Source of the DNA: Megalonaias nervosa
Lineage: Eukaryota; Mollusca; Bivalvia; Unionida; Unionidae
Direction of reading: 5' to 3'
NCBI GenBank assembly: GCA_016617855.1
Contig: JAECUM010096232.1
Location: forward strand, 1 to 64,000
Length of the DNA: 64,000 nt
Part shown: one piece after another, positions 47,529-60,536 of the stretch
Numbering within the stretch: position 1 is the stretch's first letter
Layout of the letters: the number at the start of each line of letters is the position of its first letter
Program-made: the position numbers and the translations under genes
The notes under the pieces: model-generated
Told to the model about the DNA's origin: nothing
Seen by the model: the letters and a program-made list of their open reading frames with translations, nothing else
Databases searched by the model: none

Positions 47529-47844
47529 TTTAGATTTTTTAAGGAGCTTTAAAAATTTTTCAGTCATATCGCTACGATGTCTGCAGTGTGACAGTTTATA
47601 GTGATGTTTAGCACTGGGGCATCATGCTGTAGGCATGTAGCATGATGTCCCACCCAGTCACATTATCCTGACACCAGGCCAACCAGTTCTAACACTAACC
47701 TCTTAATGCTGAGCGCCAAGCGAGGCAGCTGTTAGTACCATTTTTGAAAGTCTTTTGGTATGACTCGGCCGGGATTCATTGAGTTTAGACGATCAATGCC
47801 ACAATGTTGATACTTATAGTAAAATTCTCACAGGCATTCAACAC

Positions 47845-48371
47845 CGACTATTTCAGTAATGGGTGTCATTTTATATAGTTTGATTCTACATGCCTTTAAG
47901 TGGCAAGTATTCACTTCCTTTGGATTCGTATACATCCACATTCCTTTGGAAGGTCATTATTTACACGCTCCGATAGGTGCATACGGCAAAGTCAATGTTA
48001 AAGTACGTAGACATTTTTGACGAAATGAACCTAAAGGTGTGATCCAGTACAATCCGGATTGAATGTCGCGCTTTGTGATGTCACAATGAACGCACATATT
48101 GATAAACAAATTCGCACTACCATATATTTTGACGATTCCACTCGAAGTGCTCTTTTCTTGACCCAAGTTTAGTACATGGCCACCATTGTACAAGACCGCT
48201 TAGATCGATAAATATTCGTCGGGAAGTTTCTTGACGACAGTTAAGAAGCAGATCATTAAAAGTCAGGATTGAATAGACTTTGGTTAAAGAAAAGTAGTGT
48301 TAGAAATTAAAAGAACAATTTATATTTAATTAAAAATGAGTAAATGCGCATATATGACCCGTGTGACTTGT
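47845..48371 (-). mobile_element. Non-autonomous DNA transposon, copy 2 (inverted to copy 1)
   Basis: Reverse complement of 32,436-32,995 with moderate divergence. It keeps the terminal ATGCGCATATATGACCCGTG end on the right but not its counterpart on the left. Shared open frames (GSFRxK region) are fortuitous or ancestral remnants. Confidence 0.6.
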
Positions 48372-51300
48372 ATTTAAAGGTATGTCACTTTAAGTACTGG
48401 AAGTTGTTGGATATTTATATGAAAGGATTATTACTGGATGAAGAAATTCCATAGTTACTGTAATATAATTGTGACTGTATATTTGTATGTTGATTTGGAA
48501 CAGGAGACAGTCGGAATTGCATGACAAAATTTTTTCGATCGTTTGAGCTATTTTACCGCGTAAAATACTGTAGTTTGATAGGCCTAATGATCTGTCAGCT
48601 GGGAGACCAGTTTGTGTCCACATTCCTCTATTAACAGAGGTGAGTTTATTTGCTTATAGAAGTTAATATTTAAATCACTCTTGTGTGTATGGCGGATTCC
48701 ATGTTACAGGATCACAGCACACACCTCCCCTCACGAACGCTATCAATTGACCAATACCCTTAGTTTTATTTATTGTTGTTCTTGTTCTTGTTTCGTGTTT
48801 AAAACCATTTTTCAGCGCATGATGGGCAATACAGGGCGTAACGAGCTCCATTGGGGTAAATTCGCCATATCAGAAGACGTGACCTTTTTTCCCAATTCCC
48901 TTTGGGCAGTCGATTCGAAAAATGGCCTCCAAAATATTGATATTAAAAACACAACGTTCCAGAAGGCTGTGTAAAGAAAATTGTCCCACGGTCGCAGCCA
49001 ATAAGTAAAGAGAATGCTGCGCAAGAATTTTATGGTCTTATTTGGACCAATCATAATCATATAAAGTGACAAGTTTACCTGTTGTAGTATCAAAATATTA
49101 AACTGCACACACTATATGTAAAGTGTACAGAATACGTGACAGCAAAAGGAACTACATGGATATGAAGATATGGATATATGAATTCTTGCAATGAACCCTT
49201 CACTGTGAAACACTTTATGATAGATTGTTTCGATTTCCAACTTAAACATGATCATTACTACAATGTTTGATACGATAAATGTTTATTTTAAATTTCTTGA
49301 AGGATTTTAACATTTATTCAAAATATTTATTGATGTGCAGTCCTATTTATTTTGAATATTTTTGCAAACATTCATACAGTTAATCACTTTTTTTATTTTT
49401 CGTATCTTTCTGCAATTTACTGAGAACATTTATTTCTCCCTTTGATCGGGAACTCTCAAAGCGGCAATAAGTAGACTAACTATAACGTGGAATCACTGTA
49501 GGGTCCCCTAAAACTGACCCCAGATTAATATAATTATAAGGTGGTCAGAATCCCAAGCCACCAGACCTGACCCCACAAGGAGGTAACATTCCACAAAATA
49601 ACAGTTTCCACAAAATCAATCTGGTGCACTAAGATATTCTCATGATCAAAACTACAGCAAAAATTAGATGGTATAAAGTGGTTAAAACCCAAACCATCAG
49701 ACCCAGCACCCTAGGGTGGCAATTATTGAACTAAACAATAGCAACATAAAACTAATGAAAAGAAATGTGGATATGCGATGAAAACTTAAGGGCATTACCC
49801 GATACTATATGATTATGTTCTCTTTTTCTCATTAACAAATCGCCTAAAGAACATACCATATGTCTTCTAATTAAGAGCAAGGCAACATCTTTCGAACCAA
49901 CGACCCCTGGATAAATCGAAATTAACCTGCGGCCCTTGACGATCCTTCTCCTTCCTGGCCACTTCCGACATCCAATTGAACAGTCTGCAGTGCACATATT
50001 AAAGTGTCGGTGGGAGCTGTAGAGTTATCCACCGACGAGAAATTATGTAGTACATTAAACAGTCGTACATGGTCGAACGTGACTTTAACTCAAGACAGAG
50101 AGACAGATAGACAGTCTGGCTTATGGTCGGCAGCGAGCATAGCAAGCAAGAGCACATAAGCAGAAATGGAGCTAGCGACGGAAATGATTACTGCTCTCGC
50201 CTTAAGCGCACCGAAGAGCCTAGGCCTGACAGTTACTTCAGGTTGGAAGTCTTCTGCTCTTCGATAAATTACACGACTAACTCTGAACAAGAATAAACAA
50301 AGACCTACCAGGGGGCTGGAGAAATCCATGATCTCCAAGAGAACTTACAATTAACAACATTCAAACATATATGACCACATACACTACCATGCTTCATGAC
50401 CTGTAGAACTCCTAAAATAAACTTCAGTGCTTTGGAGTACGGTCAAAACAAGACCAGCCGCTAAAATTAATGACAAAAATTCTCTCGGAGATAGCTAGTA
50501 GGTGCAATGGATGTAAAACAATCTATATACTAATGGCTCTCAATCCAGAAAACATAGGACGCACTGCGGCAACGGTAGTGATCCCGTGTGAGAATATCGC
50601 GGTCTGGGCGTGACTACCAGAGAGAAAGAGATCTTTAAATTAAAGTGGCGTGCGCACATCAGTGCATGTGCTACTGCTTAATGCCGGCACCGCAGGCTGT
50701 TAATTATTCCTGGGGGAAGGAATTAGAGCCTCATCCCCCAGGCGTTAATGCACTCAACGAGAGCTGCTAATTGTGCCATCAGGTCGTGGGTCAACTAAGT
50801 CCCTAACGACCTGATTGAATACGCAAGCTGGTGAACTGACTTGAATTCTGAAGGGTAAAGTGCTTAACTTTTAACCACAACAGCACACTCTTCAGTATAA
50901 GAGGAGACTCATTGGCATGCTGGTATTACCTGACTATCTATCTTCATCTACGTATGGGTCTCCAGTCCGCACATGCAGCATGTTATACCATGCACCCACA
51001 TGTCACTCCGCCACAGCACGAGCTAGCGTTCTGAGGCTGTCTTGAGTGGGAATAGACCCAAAACGCACACAAGAAAATTTAATGTGCAGTCCAACCTACC
51101 GCGATACCAGGTGTCAACCAAAGCAGTATGAGACGCCAGTCGCGATTGGCCGCGAGTATGACGTCACATCGGGACACCTGGTGTTTTGACGGGTGGAAAT
51201 AGTTCCACATCTCCGTCGTATACGGGTGTCCGAGCGAGGAAAATGAGGAAAGGGTCTCGGCAGTTGGCGCAAACGCAACCTGGATGTCGTCACAAGCCCC

Positions 51301-52312
51301 AAAACGCCAGTCCGTACTTAATTTTTCATATGCAGTCCAGTTGTACTAATGGACATACAAATAATCCAATGATGTGTAAGCCACCTGTGCAGTTAACCAA
51401 GTCAAATAAGTTACTAATTTCATTATTAATTACATTCAAAGTTAGAATTTAGTGTACAGAGTGTACATAAATATTCCTAAAATGTGCCAATTAGCAAAGT
51501 CAAAATGGCTCACGCATTTTGTATCACGCATAATAAACAAAGAAAAAACATTTTGATGGCGGTAACAAATGATCAAATTTGAGCTACAACACAGAGATAT
51601 AATCAAAACGGTTTTCGAGCCATATAGAAAACCGTATTACTCATTCAGGCAATTTGAATGGTTTCTCGGCTTTTTGAATACCGAGTCCATGTCGTGAGCT
51701 CTCCGGAGTGTGGGCAGCACTGAATTCAACAGGTTTCCTCTCGTCTAACAGCACTGCACTCTGTGCATAGTGCATTCCTGTTAGGGCACTCTTTGCATGG
51801 TGCATACTCTTTAAACTTGAGGTCGCCTTCTCCAGGGTTGCTATCTAGCAAGTCCAGCTTTTATCTGCTAGTCCCAGCCTATAAGGTATCCCAATCCCTC
51901 ACCAGCATGGTCCTCGCTGACGTACTGTCCTACTAGTTCACCTGCTGATGTTTAATTTAGTTTGTAGTTTCGACGGGTTGGTCGGTGGGTCACCACGGAC
52001 AGCTACACCTGCATGTGGCTACGCTTCTTATTTCTTCTTTATTGATAGTCATAGCCGCACGTGCCGCACGTTTTCCCCGCTCCCTCCTCCACCCTTGTCG
52101 ATGTAACAGCTGGTGCTCTGATGTTGCTCCCTCGACGTCTCTTGCCTGAATGGAATGTGATGAGAAATCCTGGCGTGACTACCAGATAAGAGTTCCATTT
52201 TTATAGTAACCGTAAGGGCTATAAATCAAACAATTAAATGGATATAAAACACCCTATCATGAAAGACAATCATACTTAGCGACTCCCTCGGCGTTCTGCT
52301 CTTCCTGGAACG
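48372..52312. other. Intergenic DNA, nothing clearly recognised
   Basis: GC content rises around 50.5-52.2 kb and short inverted motifs occur (for example TCCTGGGGG and CCCCCAGG near 50,710), suggesting further unclassified repeats. The open frames have no motif. Confidence 0.45.
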
Positions 52313-52516
52313 GTGAAAAGAAGAGAAAATCTGTTGAAAGAAGTAAACTTGAAACTTAAAACCCTGGACCAAAATAATGATACTGTGGAATTCATGTGGG
52401 CGAAATTCCATATTGACATTCCAGGAAATGAAAGGGCCGATACAGAAGCAAACAATAAGCTTAACGAACCCTGTGCCAATCATTGGCATACAGCATCTAG
52501 GAAATCTGCTGTATAA
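52313..52516 (+). pseudogene. RNase H fragment of a non-LTR retrotransposon
   Basis: The 67-residue piece contains VEFMWAKFHIDIPGNERADT, which matches the end of the RNase H domain of LINE-type polyproteins, where an IPGNExAD motif is typical. No reverse transcriptase sequence is recognisable nearby. It is a short relic. Confidence 0.6.
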
Positions 52517-53080
52517 TTCGGCCACAAGATATGACAAATTACAATAAGAATGGGACACTAGTTAAAAAATGATACAGGCTGTATCACCTTTACAGGCAAA
52601 AATGAAGATATGACATCCAAGTCATAACAAGACTAGAAACCGTAAAACCCTTTTAGCCGGCACCTTTGGTAGGTTTGTACCTAGTATCAACGGAGCGGGC
52701 ATTACTGCCCACATCGCGCCACCCTATAAACACTACACCATGTCATCAATGAATGATCCAAGTACTATAAGAGAGAAAAGTATTCCAGGACAAACATATA
52801 AATTTCAAAGCCCCAATAGCTGGTTTTAGGAAAAGTATCCCCCGTTAAGTTCTCTTCAGTCAAATTACGACACCTCCCTCCTGTCAAATACCCTCCGCGT
52901 CAGTTATCCCCTGAACAACTACGCCACCCCACCCCCCACAATCACCAGGGAGCGATTCTTCGGGGGTAATTGTCATGTGAAGTGTGCAATATTTGCAAAA
53001 CAATCGTTACCCTCACCCCCTCGTAAAAGAGGGTGATATTTTCGTCTTAATCTTTGGCTATGTTTATGCTGTCGTACATG

Positions 53081-53330
53081 TTGTTGTTGTTGTTGTAGGG
53101 TTTAACGCCATTTTTCAGCACAAGATAGGCTATACATGGCGGCCAGTACAAATGGTGGAGGAAGAACCCGGGAAAACCACGGAAAGAACCACCGACCCAC
53201 GAGAAGTTACTGGCAAACTTTCTCACATAACCACATTTGCCGAACCTGAGACTCAAACCCACGCAGACAGAGGTGACATGGCAATGATCCGTAACGGTAA
53301 GCGCCTTAGATCACTTGGCCAGTCGGGGCC
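53081..53330 (-). repeat. SINE copy with tRNA-like head
   Basis: Minus-strand head at 53,330, (CAA)n tail at 53,081. Full-length match to the copy at 40,593-40,848. The A box is altered (TGGCCAAGTGATC). Confidence 0.8.
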
Positions 53331-53794
53331 CCTACTGCTGTTTTACATAACCACGTATCAATCTCGACGTAAAATTTATCAAGGAATCGATTTGAGAACT
53401 TTTGAAATGACGCTGTGTAAAATGTGCAATATGAACAGAACATCGTTGCGTACCCTTTTCCTTCATCTTCGCCTACTAGGAAAAATAGTTGGAAAAATAA
53501 ATATATGACTGAATTGGTGGTTAAGCTTGAACACAAGATAACGACTGCTATAGTTCAAATCGGAAGTATTTGTAAAGTTCATATTGTTTTACTAACAAAC
53601 AGAATATTAAAGGAACAAATGTGTCGGTGTTAGGTTAACTAGATCTCTCCAAATGAGGCCGTTTGTTTTGATCACGTGACAATATAGCGTCGGTATTCAC
53701 CTGACTTCATAGGACACACGGTACTAATTGTATGGAAAAATGGGAACCAGCCTGGAAATGGATGAAAACTAAAATATATATATATATTGGTTTG

Positions 53795-54240
53795 GTGGCC
53801 AGGATTGGTTGATAATGAAAGTTATTTTGTAGGGAAAAGAATCTTTTGAGCGCTTATCCTAATTGTAACTGAGAAAAAAAGAGACATTGTTTTCTTGATG
53901 GAATTTCAGTCCTTTAACAGTCTTGAACGTGGAACACTCATTATTGAAATTAGTACTTGACTCTTTGGTGCGGAATTGAAAGTTGTTGTGTTGTTGTTGT
54001 AGGGTTTAACGCCATTTTTTAGGACAAGATAGGCTATTCATGGCGGCCAGTATAAATGGTGGAGGAAGAACCCGGGAAAACCCCGGAAAAAACCACAGAC
54101 CCACGACGGAATTGAAAGCACATGTTTTAAACACGTGTAGGTCCAGAAAATGCCACGGCTCATACACTTTTCTCTACACAGAAGCTGTCACCCAGGTTTC
54201 ATCTATACTGATAAACATAGGCTTCATGATGAACACAAAG
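53795..54240 (+). repeat. SINE-body repeat interrupted by a nested truncated SINE
   Basis: Matches 28,430-28,720. It is split by 53,983-54,106, a 5'-truncated minus-strand SINE flanked by the perfect 12-bp duplication CGGAATTGAAAG (53,971-53,982 and 54,107-54,118). Confidence 0.85.
53983..54106 (-). mobile_element. 5'-truncated nested SINE with 12-bp target duplication
   Basis: Contains the (CAA)n tail and the GGTTTAACGCCATTTTT and GGCGGCCAGTA body segments, but lacks the tRNA-like head. The target duplication marks it as an independent retroposition event. Confidence 0.85.
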
Positions 54241-56333
54241 AAATTTTAAGGTCACCGGCCATACTCCAACATTTTTCATTTTACATCAGATTTGCATTAC
54301 ATGATTAAAAGTAGCTATAATCGCACAATAAGAATAAAAAAAAAAAATAAAAAAAAAAAAAAAGAATAAAAAATAAAAAATAAAAAATTATCAAGTGTAA
54401 AGAAGAAATGATAATTTGATTACTCGAAATAGAAGCATGCAACGCTGCTTCTTCCCCTTAGCTACGATTTCCCACCTATAGAAGACTCCAACCGGAAATG
54501 ACGTATATTTTTCCCTCAAGTCAAAGTACATGCTTCTTGTTGTCGAATAATAAAACACTATAAACCATAGATAGGCAACATTTAGATGAAACTACTGAAA
54601 ACTAATTTACTGTTCAGCCTTATATCGATATGCATGTACGACGTACTAGATTGTGTCGCTTTCAGAACTGTTCCCTTGTTTCAATTTATTTTAAAAATTC
54701 CCGTTAATACAGGTAAAAAGGAATCAATGCTGGCCTCTCTTTGTCGGCCGACTTTATAAAAAAAAAAAGAAGTCGGCACACTTAAAAGAATCCAAAGGAA
54801 CCAAACTTGGCTTCCTTATGTCGGCCGACTTCGAAAGAAAAAATTGGTACACTTAAAAGATATCAGAGTCAGTTTCCGGGCTTGGTTTGCTTTGTAATAA
54901 AATGACCTTTGTATCTGATATCGTGTCGGAAAGTTTAAGCAAGGAGTTTATTGCTCGCTGCCGGTTGTGTTTATTCATCACCTCGGCTTCCATTTGTCTG
55001 CCATATGTAATCTTAATTGATGTTTGCAGGGCAAACAATATACACAACAATAAATTGCATTAATAATACTTTTGTAACCCATGCTAGCGAAAAGATTATC
55101 ATTTTGCTTTCACAGTGAATGTATTTTAAAATAATGATTTTTATTTGCGAGATACCGTCCTATGGTTAACCTGGATACAATACGATCTTTGTCATTTTGC
55201 ACCTTGTAACTTGTCATGCGTGAATGGCAGGTGCCTTCAAGCAATCGAGTAATATTTTCGTCTTATTTGACATAAGCGATACACACTACAGTAAAGGTGG
55301 CTCTCTACAGTTTCGTATTTTGCACAGGGTTAGAATTTTAAAGAAAAAGAATTCCCCCGTGTTTCCTCATTAGTTATACTGGCTATTTAAAAAAAGACCT
55401 TGTATATCTTAGGTATTGTTCAAAGAACCTTTAATTCCCTTTATTTTGGTGTATGATTGATGGGTGTAATATGGGTTATAGAGTATACAGCTTGGCCTTA
55501 CTCCAGATGTGCACCTTTCAAAAAAGTGCTAGCTCCACTTGCTCATTTTCACTTCCCGAACTTCAGAGGTAAATTGTAAAAAAAAGAGCCGATAACTTTT
55601 TTTTACATTTTATATATTTGGTAATTCATTCATTGCACTTTCAGAAGCTGGTATTGTCTAGTCTGGCAAAATTCATTTTCCCAATTTTAATAGCTGCTAA
55701 GGATAGTGTACTTTAGACAAATTCAGGCTGATTTTTGGAGCATAAGGAAGCAGTCATTTTAGTTAGCAGTGTGCTAAGATCATTTAAAATTTCCAAAAGT
55801 ACAATATCCAAAGAAATGTCAGTCACATTACATCAAAGTAGCATAAAGGTATGCCAACATTCTCTCCACTGTGCATGTTTTAAATGCAAACAACTTCACC
55901 TTACATATGTCACTCTCTCAAAAGTACATAATAACTGGTGAGCGCCCCCAAAGATGCATACGCAAGCCAGCATCCGCTACATGTACCGAGTTCGTGGATA
56001 TATTTTTTTGTTGAATAAATTTTGCATGATGAAAATAGAAGGAATAAATGATAACAATGCAAGGTTAGTTTTATTTTCAAATGAGTGTTTGTCGATCAGT
56101 TTTATTGTACCGTGCAGGGGAAGGGGGGGGGGGACACAAATTCAACGCAAAATTGTTTCCTTTCTTGTTTGTATGGAATAATGGAGCAAATATGATTGAC
56201 GATATTGACTAGTAATGATAAGCTTTCAATTTACGCGCGCACATACTAAGACAACTTGAAAAATAAAAACAATAAAAGTAACTGGTAAGAGCTTGATATT
56301 TCAGCAACTAAACACTGACAAAATGCTCAGCAT

Positions 56334-56390
<57 letters not shown>

Positions 56391-57507
56391 GTGTAATCGA
56401 GTGTGTATTATATGCAGCAGTGTTACAACCTGAAGCCTAAAATTAAATATATTTGTTATAATACCTCATGTACACTACCCTTAGAAAAATGTATACGCAT
56501 TGTGCAGAATATTATCTGTTAAGTAATATTGTTTTATAAATCAATATTGATAATTTGACAGGAAGACTTAAACTGAGAATGTCGTTGTGCATATGTATAT
56601 ATTTTTTTAGTATAAAAATGTATATAAATATTTTAATTAGAACGAGCAAGATATATCAGTTTGTGTTTTGTCTCACATATATGTACGTTACGAAGTATGA
56701 TTATTTTCTTTGAAAGAATATCAAGATAGTATAGTTTGTTTAAATTTAGTTCTTTTTCCTAAAACCTATCTTACATAGTGTCTGCTTGTTGTTTGAAGAA
56801 AAAGAACTTGTTCAAACTATTGTTAAGTTGGGCCGAATTATCTTACTTTCGGTCAAAATTGAGCCCAGTTGTCTTGGGCCGAGTTGCCTTTGGGCCAAAT
56901 TGACTATAATCCGGCATAAATGATACAACTTTCCCATCCCTCACCCTATTCGATCCCACAGCTTCAATCCACTTTTTTACTGGTAAACAGGGTATTTTGG
57001 AAAAAGAAAGAACCCTTTTATCCCATAATCACTCTTTTGGTTACAACACAGTGCACCATATTTGCTGTACAAAAGCACAATCGTAAGATATATCACATAG
57101 ACGTTTACGTGGAGAAATTAAACATAGGAATGGCTACGTTGAATAGAAGGGATAAATGAACGTCATATCCGCTTTTGGCACGCGGAAACTACCGATTGTT
57201 TACGGAGATTGCCGAATAATTTTTTCATTTAAAAAAGCAGATTTTTAAGTCTAATTAAACATTTTTATGGTGTGCATACATAACAAATGCGTTTTGTTTA
57301 TGACTATAATAATATCACACGTTTGTACAATATAGGTGGCCATTGACCTTTGAAGTTATTGAATTTTTAATACCCATAGGTTTACTATGGAAACTGAATT
57401 AGTACAGTAAGTCCTAACCTATTGCATAGTGCAAAGCAGGGAGCATACGAAACGGGAAACCAGACTAATCCTATTTTGGTCTCCTCCGGAGGAGAGGGCG
57501 CACGAGG
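54241..57507. other. Intergenic DNA
   Basis: Contains A-rich low complexity (54,336-54,388), a twice-repeated TCGGCCGACTT motif (54,744 and 54,820), (CT)n at 56,334-56,388, and a loose repeat of TTGGGCCGA near 56,827-56,895. The segment 57,355-57,410 matches 28,733-28,800. No gene is visible. Confidence 0.5.
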
Positions 57508-58455
57508 ATGAATACTACAGAAAAACCATTTAAATGTGAAGTATGTGATAAAAGCTTTAAACAGAGGAGGTCTCTAAAGATACACAGGAGGATACATACT
57601 GGAGAACAACCATTTAAATGTGAAGTTTGTCATAAAATGTTTACTAACAGCGCAACTCTGAAGGTGCACATGATGATACATACTGGAGAAAAGCCATTCA
57701 AATGTGAATTTTGTGAAAGGAGATTTAGACAGAGTGAATGTTTGAAGATGCACATGAGGATACATACTGGTGAAAAGCCATTTAAATGTGAAGTATGTCA
57801 TAAAAGATTTAATCAAAATGGACATCGGAAGAATCACATGAGGGTACATACAGGAGAAAAACCATTAAAATGTGAAGTATTTGAGACAAGCTCTACGGAG
57901 ACTCAGTCTTTGAAGATGCACGTTATAAAACCATTCAAGTGCGAAGTATGTGATAGAAGATTTAGAAAGAGTGAAAGTTTGAAAGCGCACACGAGGATAC
58001 ATACTGGAGAAAAACCATTTAAATGTGAAATATGTGGTAAATGGTTTGGACGACGCGAATGCCTGAAGATACACATGCGGATGCATACGAATGAAAAAGC
58101 ATACAAATGTGAAGTTTGTGATGAAATGTTTCGTCTGAATGGAAATCTGAAGAAGCACATGAGTATACATACTGGGGAAAAACCATTTAAATGTGGATTT
58201 TGTGATAGGAGCTTTAGACAGAGTGGTTGTTTGCAGATGCACATGAGGATACATACTGGAGAAAAACCGTTTAAATGTGAAGTATGTGATAAAAGGTTTA
58301 GTCAGAATGGAAATCTGAAGAATCACAGCAGGATACATACAGGAGAAAAACCATTTAAGTGTGAAGTTTGTGATAAAAGCTTTACAGAGAGTCGGTCTTT
58401 GAAGGTGCACATAATGATACATACTGGTGACAAGCCATTCAAGCTTGTAATGTAA
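57508..58455 (+). CDS. C2H2 (Kruppel-type) zinc-finger protein
   Basis: An open frame of 315 residues with eleven finger positions joined by TGEKPFKC linkers. Ten have intact C2H2 ligands. The fifth (CEVFETSSTETQSLKMHV) has lost its second Cys and its last His. A twelfth finger begins at the end but is cut by a frame change near 58,450, and further finger-like DNA continues to about 58,650. Such proteins bind DNA, usually as transcription regulators in the nucleus. No KRAB, BTB or other effector domain is seen, and the start at 57,508 may be inside a larger last exon. A decayed relative lies at 42.3-42.8 kb. Confidence 0.75.
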   Translation: MNTTEKPFKCEVCDKSFKQRRSLKIHRRIHTGEQPFKCEVCHKMFTNSATLKVHMMIHTGEKPFKCEFCERRFRQSECLKMHMRIHTGEKPFKCEVCHKRFNQNGHRKNHMRVHTGEKPLKCEVFETSSTETQSLKMHVIKPFKCEVCDRRFRKSESLKAHTRIHTGEKPFKCEICGKWFGRRECLKIHMRMHTNEKAYKCEVCDEMFRLNGNLKKHMSIHTGEKPFKCGFCDRSFRQSGCLQMHMRIHTGEKPFKCEVCDKRFSQNGNLKNHSRIHTGEKPFKCEVCDKSFTESRSLKVHIMIHTGDKPFKLVM

Positions 58456-58459
58456 TGTT

Positions 58460-59590
58460 TAATAAGACAGGGCATCTGAAGACACACATGGAAATACATT
58501 CTGAAGAAAAATTAATAGTGTGAGTGGACAGATGAAGAACATAAAGAGACTGGATTATTTAAAAACATTTAAATATGAAGTATGCAATGTAATGTTCACT
58601 TTCAGTGGGAATTTGAAGTAGCATATGACAATACATACTGGCAAAGTATTAGTTATTTAATGTTGTAACATGTACTTTCATTACTGCTGATAAGCGATGC
58701 ACAATACAGTATTTTATGGGCAAGAATTGGAGAGCAATTGCGTGTATTACAATGTATACATTAGTTTAAAGTTTGAGCTGGTTATAATAAATAAATGTTA
58801 ATACTGATATTAAGTTGATTATTATATTATGATTATTAATAATGATTTTCTTATTATTCTATTTTTGGGGATATGTAAGATTTGTGCAAAGCAGCGAGTC
58901 AAGCAGCTATACAGTGTAAGTGTAGCTATCAGGAATTATGTGCAGACAATTATTTTAATAATCTAAATATAAAGATATATGCAAGAATGGTGTATCAAAT
59001 CATGTGCATTTATTTCAGCATTTACATCGCAACACAATTCGTTTGTGCAAGATTCAGAGTAGTTACATTTTCCATATCGATTTTGGTGACTGGTGTATAA
59101 CTAGAAATGTACCAGCTGATAGTACATCACTGGGTGGCTGATGTATTGTGGCTGTCAATTGTCAAGCGTATTGACAGTCTTTCATTAACTATTTTTTAAA
59201 CCTTGTGTGCAGTGAAAATTGGTGGCTATTCTGCTTTTAGGGCATGGGTCTCAAACTCAAACCACCCTGAGAGACACATGAGGACATTTTCAATGGCCCA
59301 ACGGCCGCACCACCTTTGTTATCTCTCATGACACCTTGTGATGCCAGTCATTTTGCAGGCCACAGGATATAGCTTATTGATGTGATTTTTAAAGGCATTA
59401 TGTCAAATACCTCATCATTAATGAAAAAATGACTTCAGAACATCGATTTTTTTATCGCATAAGGCAGCACTCTCCTAGCTGATTTGCGCTCGGCAATTTC
59501 CGTAAAACAAAGCAGAAGTGACGTGCTGTAGGGAACGGTGAATTTCTACTTTCATTGTTAGTTTCATTCAGTAGCTGGTTCCGTGTGTTA
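58460..59590. other. Zinc-finger 3' decay and intergenic DNA
   Basis: Finger-like remnants extend to about 58,650. Then AT-rich DNA with short open frames follows, and near 59,248 a GGTCTCAAACTCAAA stretch that could be a transposon end. No gene is visible. Confidence 0.4.
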
Positions 59591-59598
59591 TCTGACCA

Positions 59599-59802
59599 GT
59601 GACAGGCGAAATAGTCTGCAGTGACCATTTGAGAGACGACGATTTCAATACCGTCTGTAAAATTAAAGAGTCACATGGTATTACGACCTTCAGACGACTC
59701 CTGCCAAATGCAGTGTCAAGCGTGTTTTCTCGCCAGATAACTGAGTCAGTGAACACCAGATCAACAAAACCCAAGGGTTACGGCAGGACTAACAGCATGT
59801 AG
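59599..59802 (+). pseudogene. Second half of a THAP zinc finger
   Basis: The piece reads EIVCSDHLRDDDFN, then FRRLLPNAVSSVFS, the C-terminal half of a THAP domain (CxxH followed by DF and a Leu-Pro-x-Ala-Val-x-Ser-x-Phe closing motif). The first CxxC half is not seen in the same frame upstream, and the frame stops at 59,800. A downstream frame at 61,473-61,691 (DYVEELMAVLEEVVRKQESV) after a TTTTTTCAG acceptor could be a later exon of the same gene, but that link is weak. Confidence 0.55.
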
Positions 59803-59810
59803 AACGAGAG

Positions 59811-60483
59811 AAGCTTGTACAGAAGCGAGAGCTAGCGAGGGTAAAATATGTATTCATCTTTATCTTGCTATTAGTTGTCAGCCCCTACCCCTCGCCACAA
59901 ATATACCTAGCAAAAGAACGATCAATGGGAGAGGGCGATTTTAGTGGGGATGGTGGTGTTGTGCTGTAAATCATAATAGCCCCACCCCTACCCCCAAATG
60001 AATTCTGCTTTACCATGATGATGATGATGTGTGTGTGTGTGTGTGTTTCCCTTGGATTTTGGCTTTGCCCACTCCCCCATTATTATTCCCCCCCCCCCAA
60101 AAAAAAAATTAATGTGCATGCCCATGCTTATTTCATGCTTGTTCAACAATAATAAGAATGACAAAACAAGTTTTCTGCTAAAGCCAAAATGTTGTGAATA
60201 CTTGATGTATTGATTGTGTTTAATTGTATAGGTAATTAACCCTTCGTGTTGAGGCACTGGGAGTAAATTACCTGGTTTGCCAGAATATGCACCACTGTGT
60301 CAATGGATGACGGTCTAGGTCAGAGTCAAACTCACAACCCACTGCTTGTGAGTGAATACTAATGTCTGTTCATTGTGGAGAGTATAGTATTATTATTCAA
60401 AATAGGTACAGAACCCTAGTTAAAAGAAATTTTTTAAAATACTTTAATGCTGTCCGTGTAAAGATTTTTCCTTTTAAAGCTGC

Positions 60484-60536
<53 letters not shown>

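Noticed and set aside
57574..58422. Minus-strand open frames of 91-185 residues under the zinc-finger gene
   Set aside because: They are antisense shadows of the repeated finger codons (repeating MYPHVHLQ).
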